From contig OZ038395.1 in NCBI GenBank assembly GCA_964036045.1, positions 8,486,547-8,550,546 of the forward strand: a DNA stretch of 64,000 nucleotides. Direction: 5' to 3'. Each line of letters starts with the position of its first letter. Position 1 is the stretch's first letter. The DNA comes from Eutreptiella sp. 'Long Island Sound 2002' (taxonomy: Eukaryota; Euglenozoa; Euglenophyceae; Eutreptiales; Eutreptiaceae). A program made the position numbers and the translations under genes. Below the pieces are notes generated by a model. The model made no database searches, was not told the DNA's origin, and was given only the letters and a program-made list of their open reading frames with translations. Positions 19,197 through 29,094 of the stretch are shown here, one piece after another.

Positions 19197-20329
19197 GTTC
19201 TTGGTCACGATGACCCGCTTGTTCCCTTCATGCCTACTGTTGGTGCATTGCTGTGTACTTCAAATTTCTTGCATGGAAGGCACTGCACTGTACCCTGTAT
19301 CATGCAGAACACTTACCCCCCAACCCCCCCCTTTGCACAGTAATCGCCCATGCGTAGTAAATGGGGGGGCGAGGGAACCGTCACTTTCCGGTTTGCAAAT
19401 TTACCCAGAATGTTGTATATTGAGCTTCTCCAGTGCGTTTGCTGGCTGGCCAAGGTGGTATTATTGGTGCATTGCTGTGCACTTCAGGTTTCTTGCATCC
19501 AAGGCGCTCCACATACCGTATCATGCAGAACCTTTCAGTTTTTCATCACTTCAGTGGTGGATTAGGCAGAAAGATAAGGTACCACAAGATGGAACAAAAG
19601 CTTTGTCATAGATGGTAGCCTTGTCCAACCAACAAACACACAGGAGAACCTCAATGTCCAACCTTCTAAGAAAATTGGGGAAATGGAAGGTGATGGTTCC
19701 CTCGCCCCCCCGCTTACTAGACAAGGGACCTTACTGGACAAGGGGAGCGGGGGGTTACAAAAACAGGGGGTGTTTTGGTACACACCAGACACCAAATCTG
19801 CTCACAACACCCGCGCCTTTACAAATGGAGTTGACATGCAATTGACATCTGGATCGGTCAGGTCTTCCAAGGATTGGGACTGAGGTATTGCCCCGCTTCC
19901 CCTCCCCCCCCTTCTCCTAGTTCTGACTGCACAGTCCAGCCACACACAGTGTCCGGCAGGAGAACTAATTTCGTTAAGAACCAGCCCCATGCCATATGCT
20001 ACTGTCCGCTCCTGTCGCACCGGAACTCAGTAGGAATTGTGTCCGCAGCAAGTAGCAGTGGGGAAACCCCAATTTTATAGAGGGAACCCTCTATGGATCT
20101 GTGAGCTAGTGCGCACTGACTGGAAAGCCGTTGCTTAGGGCTGGTTGACTGGCCCTGGGGACGTAGTCGCCCAGCTTAAATGCGGCTGCCGCCTTACCCC
20201 TTGCCTGAGCAAGAACCTCCTGGAAACGCTGTGGTTCTGTGCACTCCTTTGCCGCTTGGCCATGCCGCCCCATCTGCAGCAAGTAGCCGCACAATATGCA
20301 ACGTCTGGTTCAGACGTGCCACTCGCGTC

Positions 20330-20470
20330 CGCCAGGTCAGACGCGGTCAGAAGGAGCTGGGTCCTACTGAGTCACCAGGGACACTGCTGGTGCCTACTGA
20401 GTTCTGGGTGCAAAAGCAGCGGACATCACTGGTGGGCACACTTGTGCAAGGCTCATTCCGAGTGAAAGTC
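20330..20470 (+). repeat. Repeat G, diverged copy
   Basis: 'gggtcctactgagtcac' and 'gtgcctactgagttctg' are spaced as in the copies at 5960-6105 and 21838-21985. Confidence 0.5.
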
Positions 20471-20909
20471 ACTGTCCCTGTCGGACACGCGTGGCATGTC
20501 CGATGAGGTTGCCCCAATACGCACGCGCACAGGCTGCACACATTTGGACTTTTGGAATGCACACTGGATATTCTTCACACACCACTCCAACTCCAGGTCT
20601 GGCTCTGAGGCAGGTCTTGCAGACATACACTTGTCCTGTTCTGAGCCCTAAGAGTGCCGTCTCAGGAGCGCCCAAAGCAGGATGACTCAAAGTTCATACA
20701 CGGCCCACCATATTGGGGACGGGCAACAAATGCACCATTTGTGTGGGGAAGAGGCCCAAAAAAGTAGAACAGCCACAAAAATAGGGGGGAAAGGATGTTT
20801 TGGGGTACACCTTACATAAAAAAAAATGCATGTGCGCATGCAGATGCACGCATGTGGCGCTGCATCGGCTCGTGCCTTGCCATGGACCCCGCCTGGGCGT
20901 CGCACTTCC

Positions 20910-21770
20910 TCAATCCTCCTTCTCGGCGGCCTTTGCCATCACGAGCCCGAAAAACGGGTACAGCGCAATGAGATCCAGGACGCAGACCAGATATCCAAGA
21001 TTGAGCAAATTGAGGTGGGGCCCAATGTACAGACACAAATACTTGTCTGCCAGCCCCAGCGGAAGCACTGCTACCGCACACACAACCGCCAGCACCAGCC
21101 AGCGCCCGACATCGGGGGGCAGGAGCCGCCGGGCCCTCAGTTGCCAGGCCGTCAGCAAAATCACCGCGGCGGCCGTTTGGACGGAGCCCCAGTACAAGCC
21201 CTCGTTGATCATGTGCCAACCGCTGACACCGAGGCAGAAGCGGGACACTTGGCAGCACGCGGCAATGAGGAGGCCAAAGGCCGTCAGGACAAGGCGCTGC
21301 ATGCCCTGGGTACGGTCGTCCAGCACCGCCAGCAGCGCCAGCGAGGCCAGCACAAGCGCGATGCACGAGGTGGTCGTGAACCCCACGTCAAGGCCATGCA
21401 GCAGCGTGTACCAGGGGCCCCGCATGTCGGGGCGTACCGGCGTCAGGCAATGCAGGCAGGTGCCGACGAGGTTCATGCATCCGTAGAGTATGTAGGCCCA
21501 CGCGACAAAGAACCGGCCTCGGACCGCGTGGGGGAGGTGCAGCAGCGTGGACACGCCGACAACGAACCCCAGCGAGCACCCCATCATGGCCACGGGCATA
21601 AGGCCGGGGTGCTTGATGCGGTACCCGGCAAACAGCGCCACGCTTGCAGGGGTGCCCTGGCATTGCTCGACGGCCCACTGGGGGAACAGTGCATCGTGCA
21701 CCGTAGGAAGCTGCTCCTGCAGCAAGGAGACTGTGGCCGGGAAAAACCTCCAGAGGCAATCGTAGGACAT
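20910..21770 (-). CDS. Uncharacterised multi-pass membrane protein
   Basis: A GC-rich 286-residue frame runs from the ATG at 21770 (MSYDCLWRFFPATV) to a TGA at 20910. About seven hydrophobic segments are visible, for example MPVAMMGCSLGFVVGVSTLL, FFVAWAYILYGCMNLVGTCL, CIALVLASLALLAVL, LVLTAFGLLIAACC, AAAVILLTAW, WLVLAVVCAVAVLPLGLA and LVCVLDLIALYPFFGLVMA, with a short charged tail AKAAEKED. TCLHC followed about 20 residues later by LLHGLDVGFTTT, and WHMINEGLYWG near the C-terminus, faintly recall the Ser/His-Asp-His pattern of the CREST superfamily (alkaline ceramidase, PAQR). This resemblance is weak. 'gttcag' directly precedes the ATG, so the frame may also be the last exon of a longer gene. 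The codon bias is unlike the surroundings and the antisense frames look like shadows. The function is unknown. Confidence 0.72.
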   Translation of the reverse strand: MSYDCLWRFFPATVSLLQEQLPTVHDALFPQWAVEQCQGTPASVALFAGYRIKHPGLMPVAMMGCSLGFVVGVSTLLHLPHAVRGRFFVAWAYILYGCMNLVGTCLHCLTPVRPDMRGPWYTLLHGLDVGFTTTSCIALVLASLALLAVLDDRTQGMQRLVLTAFGLLIAACCQVSRFCLGVSGWHMINEGLYWGSVQTAAAVILLTAWQLRARRLLPPDVGRWLVLAVVCAVAVLPLGLADKYLCLYIGPHLNLLNLGYLVCVLDLIALYPFFGLVMAKAAEKED

Positions 21771-21837
21771 CTGAACAGGCCCTGAAAACCGAAGGGCAGT
21801 CACACCCAGACTTGCCAAGAGCGTCTCACGTCTGCCA

Positions 21838-21985
21838 GCTCAGACATGATCAGATGGAGTAAGGTCCTACTGAGCCACGCACCGGACACAGCACGTTCCT
21901 ACTGAGTTCTGTTGGTGCAGGGGGGGGGGGGGGCAGGTATTACTGAGCGGGCTTTGATACAGGGCCAGTTCCTACTCACCCCAAA
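21838..21985 (+). repeat. Repeat G, copy 2
   Basis: It has the blocks 'gctcagacatgatcagatgg', 'aaggtcctactgagccac', 'gttcctactgagttctg', a G tract and 'tattactgagcgg'. It lies just upstream of the membrane-protein gene. Confidence 0.75.
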
Positions 21986-21999
21986 CATGATGGGCAGTG

Positions 22000-23555
22000 C
22001 AGGGACCACCCAGACACGTGCTGCCGGTGCTCCTGGAGACATTCCGGTCCCTCTTTTACGGGCATTCATTTTTGTGGGCAGCCTGACCCGAGCTTTCCTG
22101 GAGTCTCCAGTTTGCACCCATTTCCCACACTTTGTCACTTTCAATCCCACGTTCCGCCAAGAAAAATGCAGCGTTCCAGCAACCAAACAAGCACTGGACA
22201 GTCGTCCCAAACACACTATCGAGTTTCTCACTGGTCTCCTCCCAATATTCCCACACAACATCTGCCGCTCGCTATCCCCGACTACAAGACCCTTTGGAAC
22301 AGGCGGACGTTTCTGCCAACCCCAAACAAGTAGTGGGGGGGGCTATTGGCACAAAGTCGCTATCAAATCAAAAAAGGTTTTGCGCCACCATTTTTTCGGT
22401 GCATGCGCCTTCCTGAGTTCGGAAGCGGACAAAGGTTTGCCACCATCTACTGAGAATTAACGCATATGGTCTTAGGGGGCGTTTTCGCACAGCGCGCGCA
22501 CAGCGCGGGCACAGCGCCAATTACTACGGTGATTATCCAGGTAACAACCCTGAAAACCACCCACCTGCGGAATCATGCACAATCAATTCAAAACACAAAA
22601 ATTCAAACATCTGATGCTTGCCATGGGTCCTAGGGACCTAAATTCTGCCCCCTATAGCCCCGTCCACTGCAGCAGCCATTCAATGACGTCTTTTCAATCT
22701 TCTGAACTTACCGAACTCCCGGTGGTGGAGAACAGCCAACTTTTCGCACAGCGCACGGTACGCCCCCTTAGTGTGGGGAAATGCACCTAGCCCTGCCCCA
22801 TTGCGGAATTTGAGGCCTGCTTGGGTGCCATTGGTACAAAGTTGGAAGGCCATTCGGGCACACTTTAATTATGGGCGGATTTTGTTTTGGGTTGGTTGTG
22901 TTTATGTCCAGAAAGGGGAATCTACCACCATGACCCTACCAGTAGCCAAACACATTTCCAAGACAAGCAACAACAACTGATGGTGCTGTCAATTACGGTG
23001 CCCAAGCAAGTACAACGCCAACTCAACAAGTGCCCGTTCCAGAAATGCGTTTGTTAATATCGCCATTCACCACTGCATATACATGGCTAACAGGAATGGA
23101 GCTCCATTCCAAATGTGAGCAGCACATGTGTCTTGGTGATGTGATAAGGTATTTTGTCCTCTGGATTGTGGTCCACGGTCGCACAGCACCAACACATCAA
23201 CAGACCAATCCGCTGTACAACCCCTATTTCTGGTACTTGTCCACATGACCGTCCACAGTGCTGAGGTCAACAGGTCATCATGACCCAAAGTCAGAAGCAT
23301 TGAAGACGGCATTTTGGGAATCAGTGTGCCGCAGGCGTCCAAAAATGTCATCATCTGCCCTGTATTGAATGCATAAAAAAATGTTCTTTCTCCCACTCAT
23401 ACTGTCCATCACAGCAAAGAAAAATGGACCATTCAACCCCCCGCCTCCACCGAAATCGCGAAAATTTAGCTGCTATCCAATGCACCTTGAATCCTTTTGG
23501 ATTGTCTGAGCTTGAAGCAAACCCTCAATTCCATTGCACCCTGGCGCCATCTGGT
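22000..23555. other. No recognisable gene
   Basis: Only short frames without motifs are present. 'cgcacagcgcgcgcacagcgcgggcacagcgcc' near 22487 is a GCGC-rich relative of the repeat E core, with another short one near 22745. Confidence 0.4.
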
Positions 23556-23559
23556 GTAT

Positions 23560-23710
23560 CCAGGCCGGAAGGGGGAACCCTTGCACTGTGCACGCACTGT
23601 GCGCTACTTTTAGACTAAACCCCCCCCCCCCCCCGTGCGAAGAGCCCCAGACACATCGGTTTCCAAACACCCTCAAAATTAGGCCACCCCAGCGACCCTA
23701 GCTCAAGACA
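23560..23710. repeat. Repeat E, copy 2
   Basis: 'gggggaacccttgc', the core 'actgtgcacgcactgtgc', 'tacttttagac', 'cgaagagcccc' and 'aaaattaggccacccc' match copies 1 and 3. A C tract of about 17 is inserted after the core. Confidence 0.7.
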
Positions 23711-23724
23711 GGGTTGCAGAGGGC

Positions 23725-23800
23725 TGATCCTATCTTAGATAGGCGACTAGGAGTTGAACCAGGGTCTCTCAAACAGAGGACCCTTAGTTCCCTAGTGTGC
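23725..23800 (-). other. tRNA-like element (B box)
   Basis: On the minus strand GGTTCAACTCC matches a B box. GGTCCTC and GAGAGACC upstream form a hairpin. There is no full cloverleaf, so this is a tRNA relic or SINE at best. Confidence 0.25.
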
Positions 23801-24179
23801 AGCCAAGTAAGACAATAGGATCTTTGAGAAAACAGAGATAAAAGATTGAATAGAAGCTGACCACTATGTCCAAAATGGCTTGGAACTCAAAGAAGAACAC
23901 AATCATAGGGTGCATGACTTAGACTCCAATCTAGCTGTAGGTCCACAGTGCCACGCCGGCTTCCACCTTACCGGTTTCCACTGCATGTTTACCGGTTTCC
24001 ACTGCATGTTTACCGCTTTCTTGATCCATTGTGAGGGGAAATCAGCCTAGAAAGGAGAACATGCGGGGAAATGAGCAAGGAATGTGTGAAAAAGGGTGAA
24101 AATAGGTGAAATTGGGTAACATTGGGTGAAAACTGAAATTTGCCACGTCCTCAATGCGGAAGAAGCGTCAAAACCTGTT

Positions 24180-24280
24180 GTCTGAGAACAATGATGCCCC
24201 TAGTATCACGAAGTATGGGTTCTTAGTACGGCCACACGCCCAAATGGTTGCAGTGCGCGCGCACTGCGCTAAAAAGTGTG
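24180..24280. repeat. Repeat F, copy 2, with 18-bp palindrome
   Basis: 'gatgcccctag', 'agtatgggt', 'tagtacggccacacgcccaa' and the perfect palindrome GCAGTGCGCGCGCACTGC match 18180-18345. Confidence 0.7.
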
Positions 24281-24289
24281 CCATGTGAG

Positions 24290-26190
24290 TGCAAAGTACA
24301 AACTGCACCCTAGAGAAGGTGCATTGCACATGACAACATCCCTGGTTGTACCCCCTCCCTCCCTTGTTGAAGCTATGCCCAAGTCCCAAAAAATTACAGA
24401 CCCTGCAAGGGGACTTTTGCTTTGCAAGAGAAATGGTCCAAATTCAGCAGCTATGTGAGAGGGACATGCAAGGAAGGAAATCATATTAAGGAGCAATAGT
24501 CCATGGGGCTTCCACCCATTCCAGCCCCCAAACTCACCCAAGGGGCAAGTCGCGCGGGTTTTTGGAGAGCTGCCGCCCTGTATGACAAGAGGCTCCTCCC
24601 TCCGTCCTTTAGGTTGCCTCACGTGAGGCCCGTCCATGCTTCATGAGCCCTGCCGCACTGTTGGGAGACAGAGTACTCTCCTGCATGCTGTACAGCATGG
24701 TGGAGTGTCGTGCATGGGGATCACGAACCCACCCCTGGCCCTGTCGGGCCATGCCAGGCAATTCCATGCAGAGACGCTGTTCTCCGCGAAGAGAGGGAAA
24801 GGTAAAGGGGTTAGGTGGGCACTCCCCCACGGAGGGTGGGACAGAGTACTGGACTTCGTACTGACCCATGTCCTCATCGCACTCACGATGAGTGCTGCCC
24901 GCTCGTGGGGCAGACATCATGTGAGAGGGACATGCAAGGTCTAGTTGTAGAAGAGTACGGAGTGGGAAGCATCGACCGCAACAATGTGTGTGGGTGCCGC
25001 ATGGCGCCTTGCATCAGCTGCAAGGGCGCCTAATGGCACCTTGGACAGTTCATGACAGTCTATGTTGGTGCCTCTGGCGCCTAATATGCGTTGATATGTA
25101 TGTTGCGGCTTTGCTGCTCATGTACCCAAGCATTGGAGAGATTCTGAGAGAGATTCCAGAGGGTGACAACCATCTTCATTCTGCATGCCATCAATTTACC
25201 CTCCTAGGCTTGTTGCGGTAAGGCTCCTCACCTCCATTGTTGGCTTGCTTGTTTATAGGCTCACGGAGGGTGGTGGCATTGCACTGCACGCAAGAAAACA
25301 CTCAGTTTAAGGCAATGTACACCCGCTTTGAGAGTAGGTAGGAACACAAAGGCCTAAATTTCTCAAGTAAAATGGTCTTGTTTAGACTAGATCTATGGGC
25401 GATTGCCCTTCCACCACATGTGGAGGTCTCAAATTGTTTGGGAGTGTTCTCAAAAATTGTGTCAAGCCCATATGTGAGCTCAGCATTCTTGCAATGACCA
25501 TAATGTCCAATTTTGAATTTGGTCACAAACCAGTAGGCTTCATTGAAAAATGCAATGGGGGGGGGGGTATTTTCGTGTGCTGGAAGGGCACACCGAAGGT
25601 TGGGAATAATTCTCTTTCAAGCCCAAAACACCAAAACCCACAAGAATAAGAAAGCAAACCACAATTCAATAGCCTCTTGGTACTTACCCACGGGAGGGGG
25701 GGGCACATTGATCTGTTGGCACCATTACTCTCTACAAAAGAGAGGCTGCACCCCCAGCTCAGTGTGCAAGGTGTGGCACGTCCATTATTCTAGCTAAAAT
25801 GTTCCAAAGGTATGCTGCAGGCACCATGGGTGCTGCAGGGACTGACCTCCCAATCGTGTTTGTCGATCATGTCGTGGTGCAACAAGGAGCATATCCTGAA
25901 ATGTTGCATCTTCCAACTCTTTGTAGTTCTCGATGTGTGCGCGGGTCTGTGGACCCTGTTGGCCTCGGGGTGCAGGCAGTGACCTAAAGCCCTCACAATA
26001 GACCTCAATACCAACCCATCCTACACAGGGTCCAGAAGCCCACCACCCTCAATGTGAAACCATTTGATTCCCCAACAACCTCCACTCACCATCAGTGCCT
26101 ATTGCTCTTCATTCTGAAACCCTTGTGATCACTTCTAAACCCATTGCACAGTGGGAAAATATGCAGGCCTAGGAAGTATCCGTATCCGGA
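24290..26190. other. No recognisable gene
   Basis: Scattered short frames lack domains. A G run lies at 25557-25567. 'gttgaagctatgcccaagtcccaa' near 24365 resembles the 'taagctacgccaaagtcccaa' block at 62925. The rest is unassigned. Confidence 0.4.
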
Positions 26191-26219
26191 GTATCCAAGT
26201 ATCCAAACGGCCACGGAAA

Positions 26220-26470
26220 AATGGGGAAAATGGGGGAAATGGGGGAAATGGGGGAAAATGGGGGGGAATGGGGGCAAACAGGGGGGGAATGGGGGGAAAA
26301 TGGGGGGAAATGAGGGGAAATGGAGGAAAATGGGGGGAAATGGGAATATGTTACAAATGCATCATGGAAAATGTATGAAACTGTTCCAACAAGAAAGAAA
26401 AATGGAGGAAAATGGTGTAGAAATGGGGGGCAAATGGGTGAAAAATGGGACACGGGCAGGTCCCATTTTC
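26220..26470. repeat. gggg-aaat minisatellite
   Basis: Tandem 'aatgggggaaatggggg' variants run mainly over 26220-26345 and more sparsely to 26450. 'tatccaagtatccg' flanks both ends (26190 and 26525). The Gly/Lys- or Pro/His-rich frames here are by-products. Confidence 0.8.
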
Positions 26471-26894
26471 CCCATTTTTCCTAAAGGCAACGTGCTTCCC
26501 CACAGGGCCGTTAATAAAAAACCTAGTATCCAAGTATCCGGATGGAAAAATGGGGGAAATGGAGGTATCCGGAAAACTGGATACTTCCCAGGCTTGAACA
26601 CGAAACCTGATGGCACAATGAGGGTGAAATTGTATTCGTCATTAGGCCTTGGGAGACGCCTCTGTGGATGTGAAAGTGTTGAAGAAAGGCAAAGCAGTTG
26701 CGGCGTGGGTGTCAGAACTTCTTCGTGCATAGTACAAAACAAACAAAGGCAGATCTGAAGAAGGGGAGACACACTGTCCCTAAACCACAGGCAGGCAAGG
26801 AACCAAAGTGTTTGGAATGCGCTGTGTGCGGGGTTGGCTGTGACTGTGACATCTGTCCGCCAGCGTTGGTGTATCACCAACCGCTCCAATCGCT

Positions 26895-27404
26895 TCAAGC
26901 CGTAGGTGGGGGGTAACCCAATTTGTCCAAAAGCTGCAAAGGTAGCCACAGTTTCAGGGGCATCGTCCAAAACCTGAACTATATCAATGAGAAACTGTTT
27001 GAAAGGCACAAGACAACCTCTCCAATAATATAGGCCAAAAAAACCGCAGCCCAGCGCACATCAGTGGAGCGCACAACACTCCTAAGCGGCAAAGGTTTCT
27101 CCTTCTCATGCCGCTCTTTGACACCACCTGACAGCTGTTCATAGACAAGGAAGCAAGGAGCAAATTTCAATGTGCTGCGGCATGCTTCACCTGTTGGTGC
27201 CTGGCCCCATAGTTCAGAGATGAGTATTTTGTGCCCCGGTAAGGCATACCGCAACATGGCCCAATTGCAGGGCCGAAGGTACGGTGCAGAAATGGGCCCA
27301 AATTCAGCCGACGGGCATCCCGGCCGATATGGCTTTCCAAGAAGCCAGGACTCCCGCTGAGATTCAGGGAGTTCAAAGACGTTCCTCGGAGTGCAACATG
27401 CCAC
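26895..27404 (-). pseudogene. Repeat H: coding-like transposon relic (VPFKQFLID family), copy 1
   Basis: A minus-strand frame contains EACRSTLKFAPCFLVYEQL, RSVVRSTDVRWAAVFLAYII and, in another frame after a stop, VPFKQFLIDIVQVLDDAPET. The latter recurs at 59955-60025 as VPFKQFLIDTVQIVGDAPEA, and STLKFAPCFL recurs at 61540-61600. The conservative substitutions suggest that the ancestor was protein-coding. I recognise no family. The flanking 'aagccgtaggtggggg-taacccaatttt' block is shared with 59135-59165. Confidence 0.4.
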
Positions 27405-28200
27405 TCTTCACTGATCCCACTGGTCTGCACAACTGCAGTACCGCGCAGCGCAGGTGCCGGAGGGTCAGCAAATTGTGGTGGCAGAAAGAAGGTGCGCGCA
27501 CGCATCGTTGGCGGCGCACCAGCAGCGGGTGCGTTGTCAATCAGAAACGTTCCGCGTGGGGGTAAGCACCATCTTGGGGAAGGGGGGGTCCACACTGTTA
27601 CCCACAAACGCCCCAGTGACCCAATGTCTGTAGTACCACAGCACTAAAGATAAGCCCAACACTTCCAAAAAGTCAAGAGTACGCGTTTGGCGTTCCATTA
27701 GAGGCCTCCTCAGCCTGCGTATAATAGAGAGAAGAGGGGTACGCGGCAGGGACACATATGTACCCCCCGCGGCGCCCCAATGGACACCCCCCCCCCCGAA
27801 TGCGCGACAGTCCCCCAGACCCCCGGGAGGAACGGTCACCAAATGACAGTGCCCCCCCCCCTCCCGCCCCCTGGGGGGACCAGCGTGAGGACCCAAAGCT
27901 GACCTTTCCACTGCAACTCCATCGTAACCGCAGCCGTGGACTTTCGGAGCAAGTGACGGTCCCCCGGAGGATTGCTGTCGGGGGTGCCTGTGGGGGGGGG
28001 GGGGGGGTGCAAGTCATGCCTGATCAGCTTCCCCGAACAAAGGCAGGACCCGTCAGTGCCACAGGCATCCACATCTCCCATTCTGTCAGAAGAAGGGATG
28101 TGCGTGAGACTAGCCCATGGGCAGCAGCCCTACTGACGAGTGACGGTTCCCAACCTCCCCACCCGGGGGAGGGGGGGGGGGGGTGTCCACGAGGGGGTAG
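27405..28200. other. GC-rich stretch with C and G tracts, no recognised gene
   Basis: C tracts near 27787 and 27857 and a G tract at about 27992-28006 stand out. A 'cccccggaggattgctgtcg'-like stretch resembles decayed sequence at 58920. I see no protein that I trust. Confidence 0.4.
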
Positions 28201-28221
28201 AGCAGACTTCCCATTAGCATC

Positions 28222-28617
28222 CGGCATGCCGGATGCCGCCGGATGTAAGCCTCCCCTTTTGCCGGATGCCGCCGGATGTAAGCCTCCCCTTTTGCCGGAT
28301 GCCGTCGGATGTAAGCCTCCCCTTTTGCCGGATGCCGCCGGATGTAAGCCTCCCCTTTTGCCGGATGCCGCCGGATGTAAGCCTCCCCTTTTGCCGGATG
28401 CCGCCGGATGTAAGCCTCCCCTTTTGCCGGATGCCGTCGGATGTAAGCCTCCCCTTTTGCCGGATGCCGCCGGATGTAAGCCTCCCCTTTTGCCGGATGC
28501 CGCCGGATGTAAGCCTCCCCTTTTGCCGGATGCCGCCGGATGTAAGCCTCCCCTTTTGCCGGATGCCGCCGGATGTAAGCCTCCCCTTTTGCCGGATGCC
28601 GCCGGATGCAAGCCCAA
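28222..28617. repeat. 33-bp minisatellite, 12 copies
   Basis: The unit is GCCGGATGCCGCCGGATG followed by 'taagcctcccctttt', with a C-to-T variant (gccgtcgg) in units 3 and 7. A 33-bp period keeps one reading frame, so a frame repeating PDAAGCKPPLL and frames on both strands remain open. A decayed extension lies at 28810-28915. Confidence 0.93.
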
Positions 28618-29094
28618 CCCCCTGCCAGGTGCCCCGGATGCAACCGACGTCAAAATGTCGGGAACAGGTACTGGCTTGGCGCCCGATCCGGCAGCCACAG
28701 CACACGGGCTCACCACAGGGGGGGGGGGGGGCGTGGTGAGGCGCAAGAAAACGCACAGGCGAAGAAGGATGTTATTCGCACAGGTCTGTATAATGCACAT
28801 TTCGTTTGCGGGATGCTGCCAGATGCAGGTATCCCCCTTTGCCCGATGCTGCTGGATGTGAGCCCTCCGCTCTGCCAGATGCCGCCGGATGCAAAGAAAA
28901 ATTTTGCCGGATGATAGTGGAAAGTCTGGGGTAGGATACTGCCGTACATGCCACCTGTATCAGGGGGGTCCTCCATGAAGAGATCATGAAGAATCTTGAA
29001 TCATGACTCATGAAGAAAAAATGTTGATTGGGTAAAGAGAGGACGTATGACCCTTCACCCGCGGTCGGTGCTTCATAAACAACAACTCGGCCCT

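Noticed and set aside
20106-20294. Minus-strand frame with MGRHGQAAKECTEPQRFQEV as a TPR-like terminal exon
   Set aside because: Only about 60 residues, no partner exons found; the resemblance is too slight.
20469-20690. Cys-rich minus-strand frame (VYVCKTCLRARPGVGVVCEE) as a zinc-finger exon
   Set aside because: Short, no clear splice partners or known finger spacing; may be a relic but not supportable.
20826-21785. A 319-residue plus-strand frame
   Set aside because: Antisense shadow of the GC-rich membrane-protein ORF, which has clear hydrophobic segments.
28222-28617. CRISPR-like regular repeat
   Set aside because: No unique spacers; it is head-to-tail minisatellite DNA in a eukaryotic context. 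The same applies to 1941-2993 and 41936-42208.
27758-28861. A 367-residue plus-strand frame and minus-strand partners with an 11-residue repeat
   Set aside because: A 33-bp minisatellite keeps frames open on both strands; outside it the frame crosses G/C tracts and has no motif.
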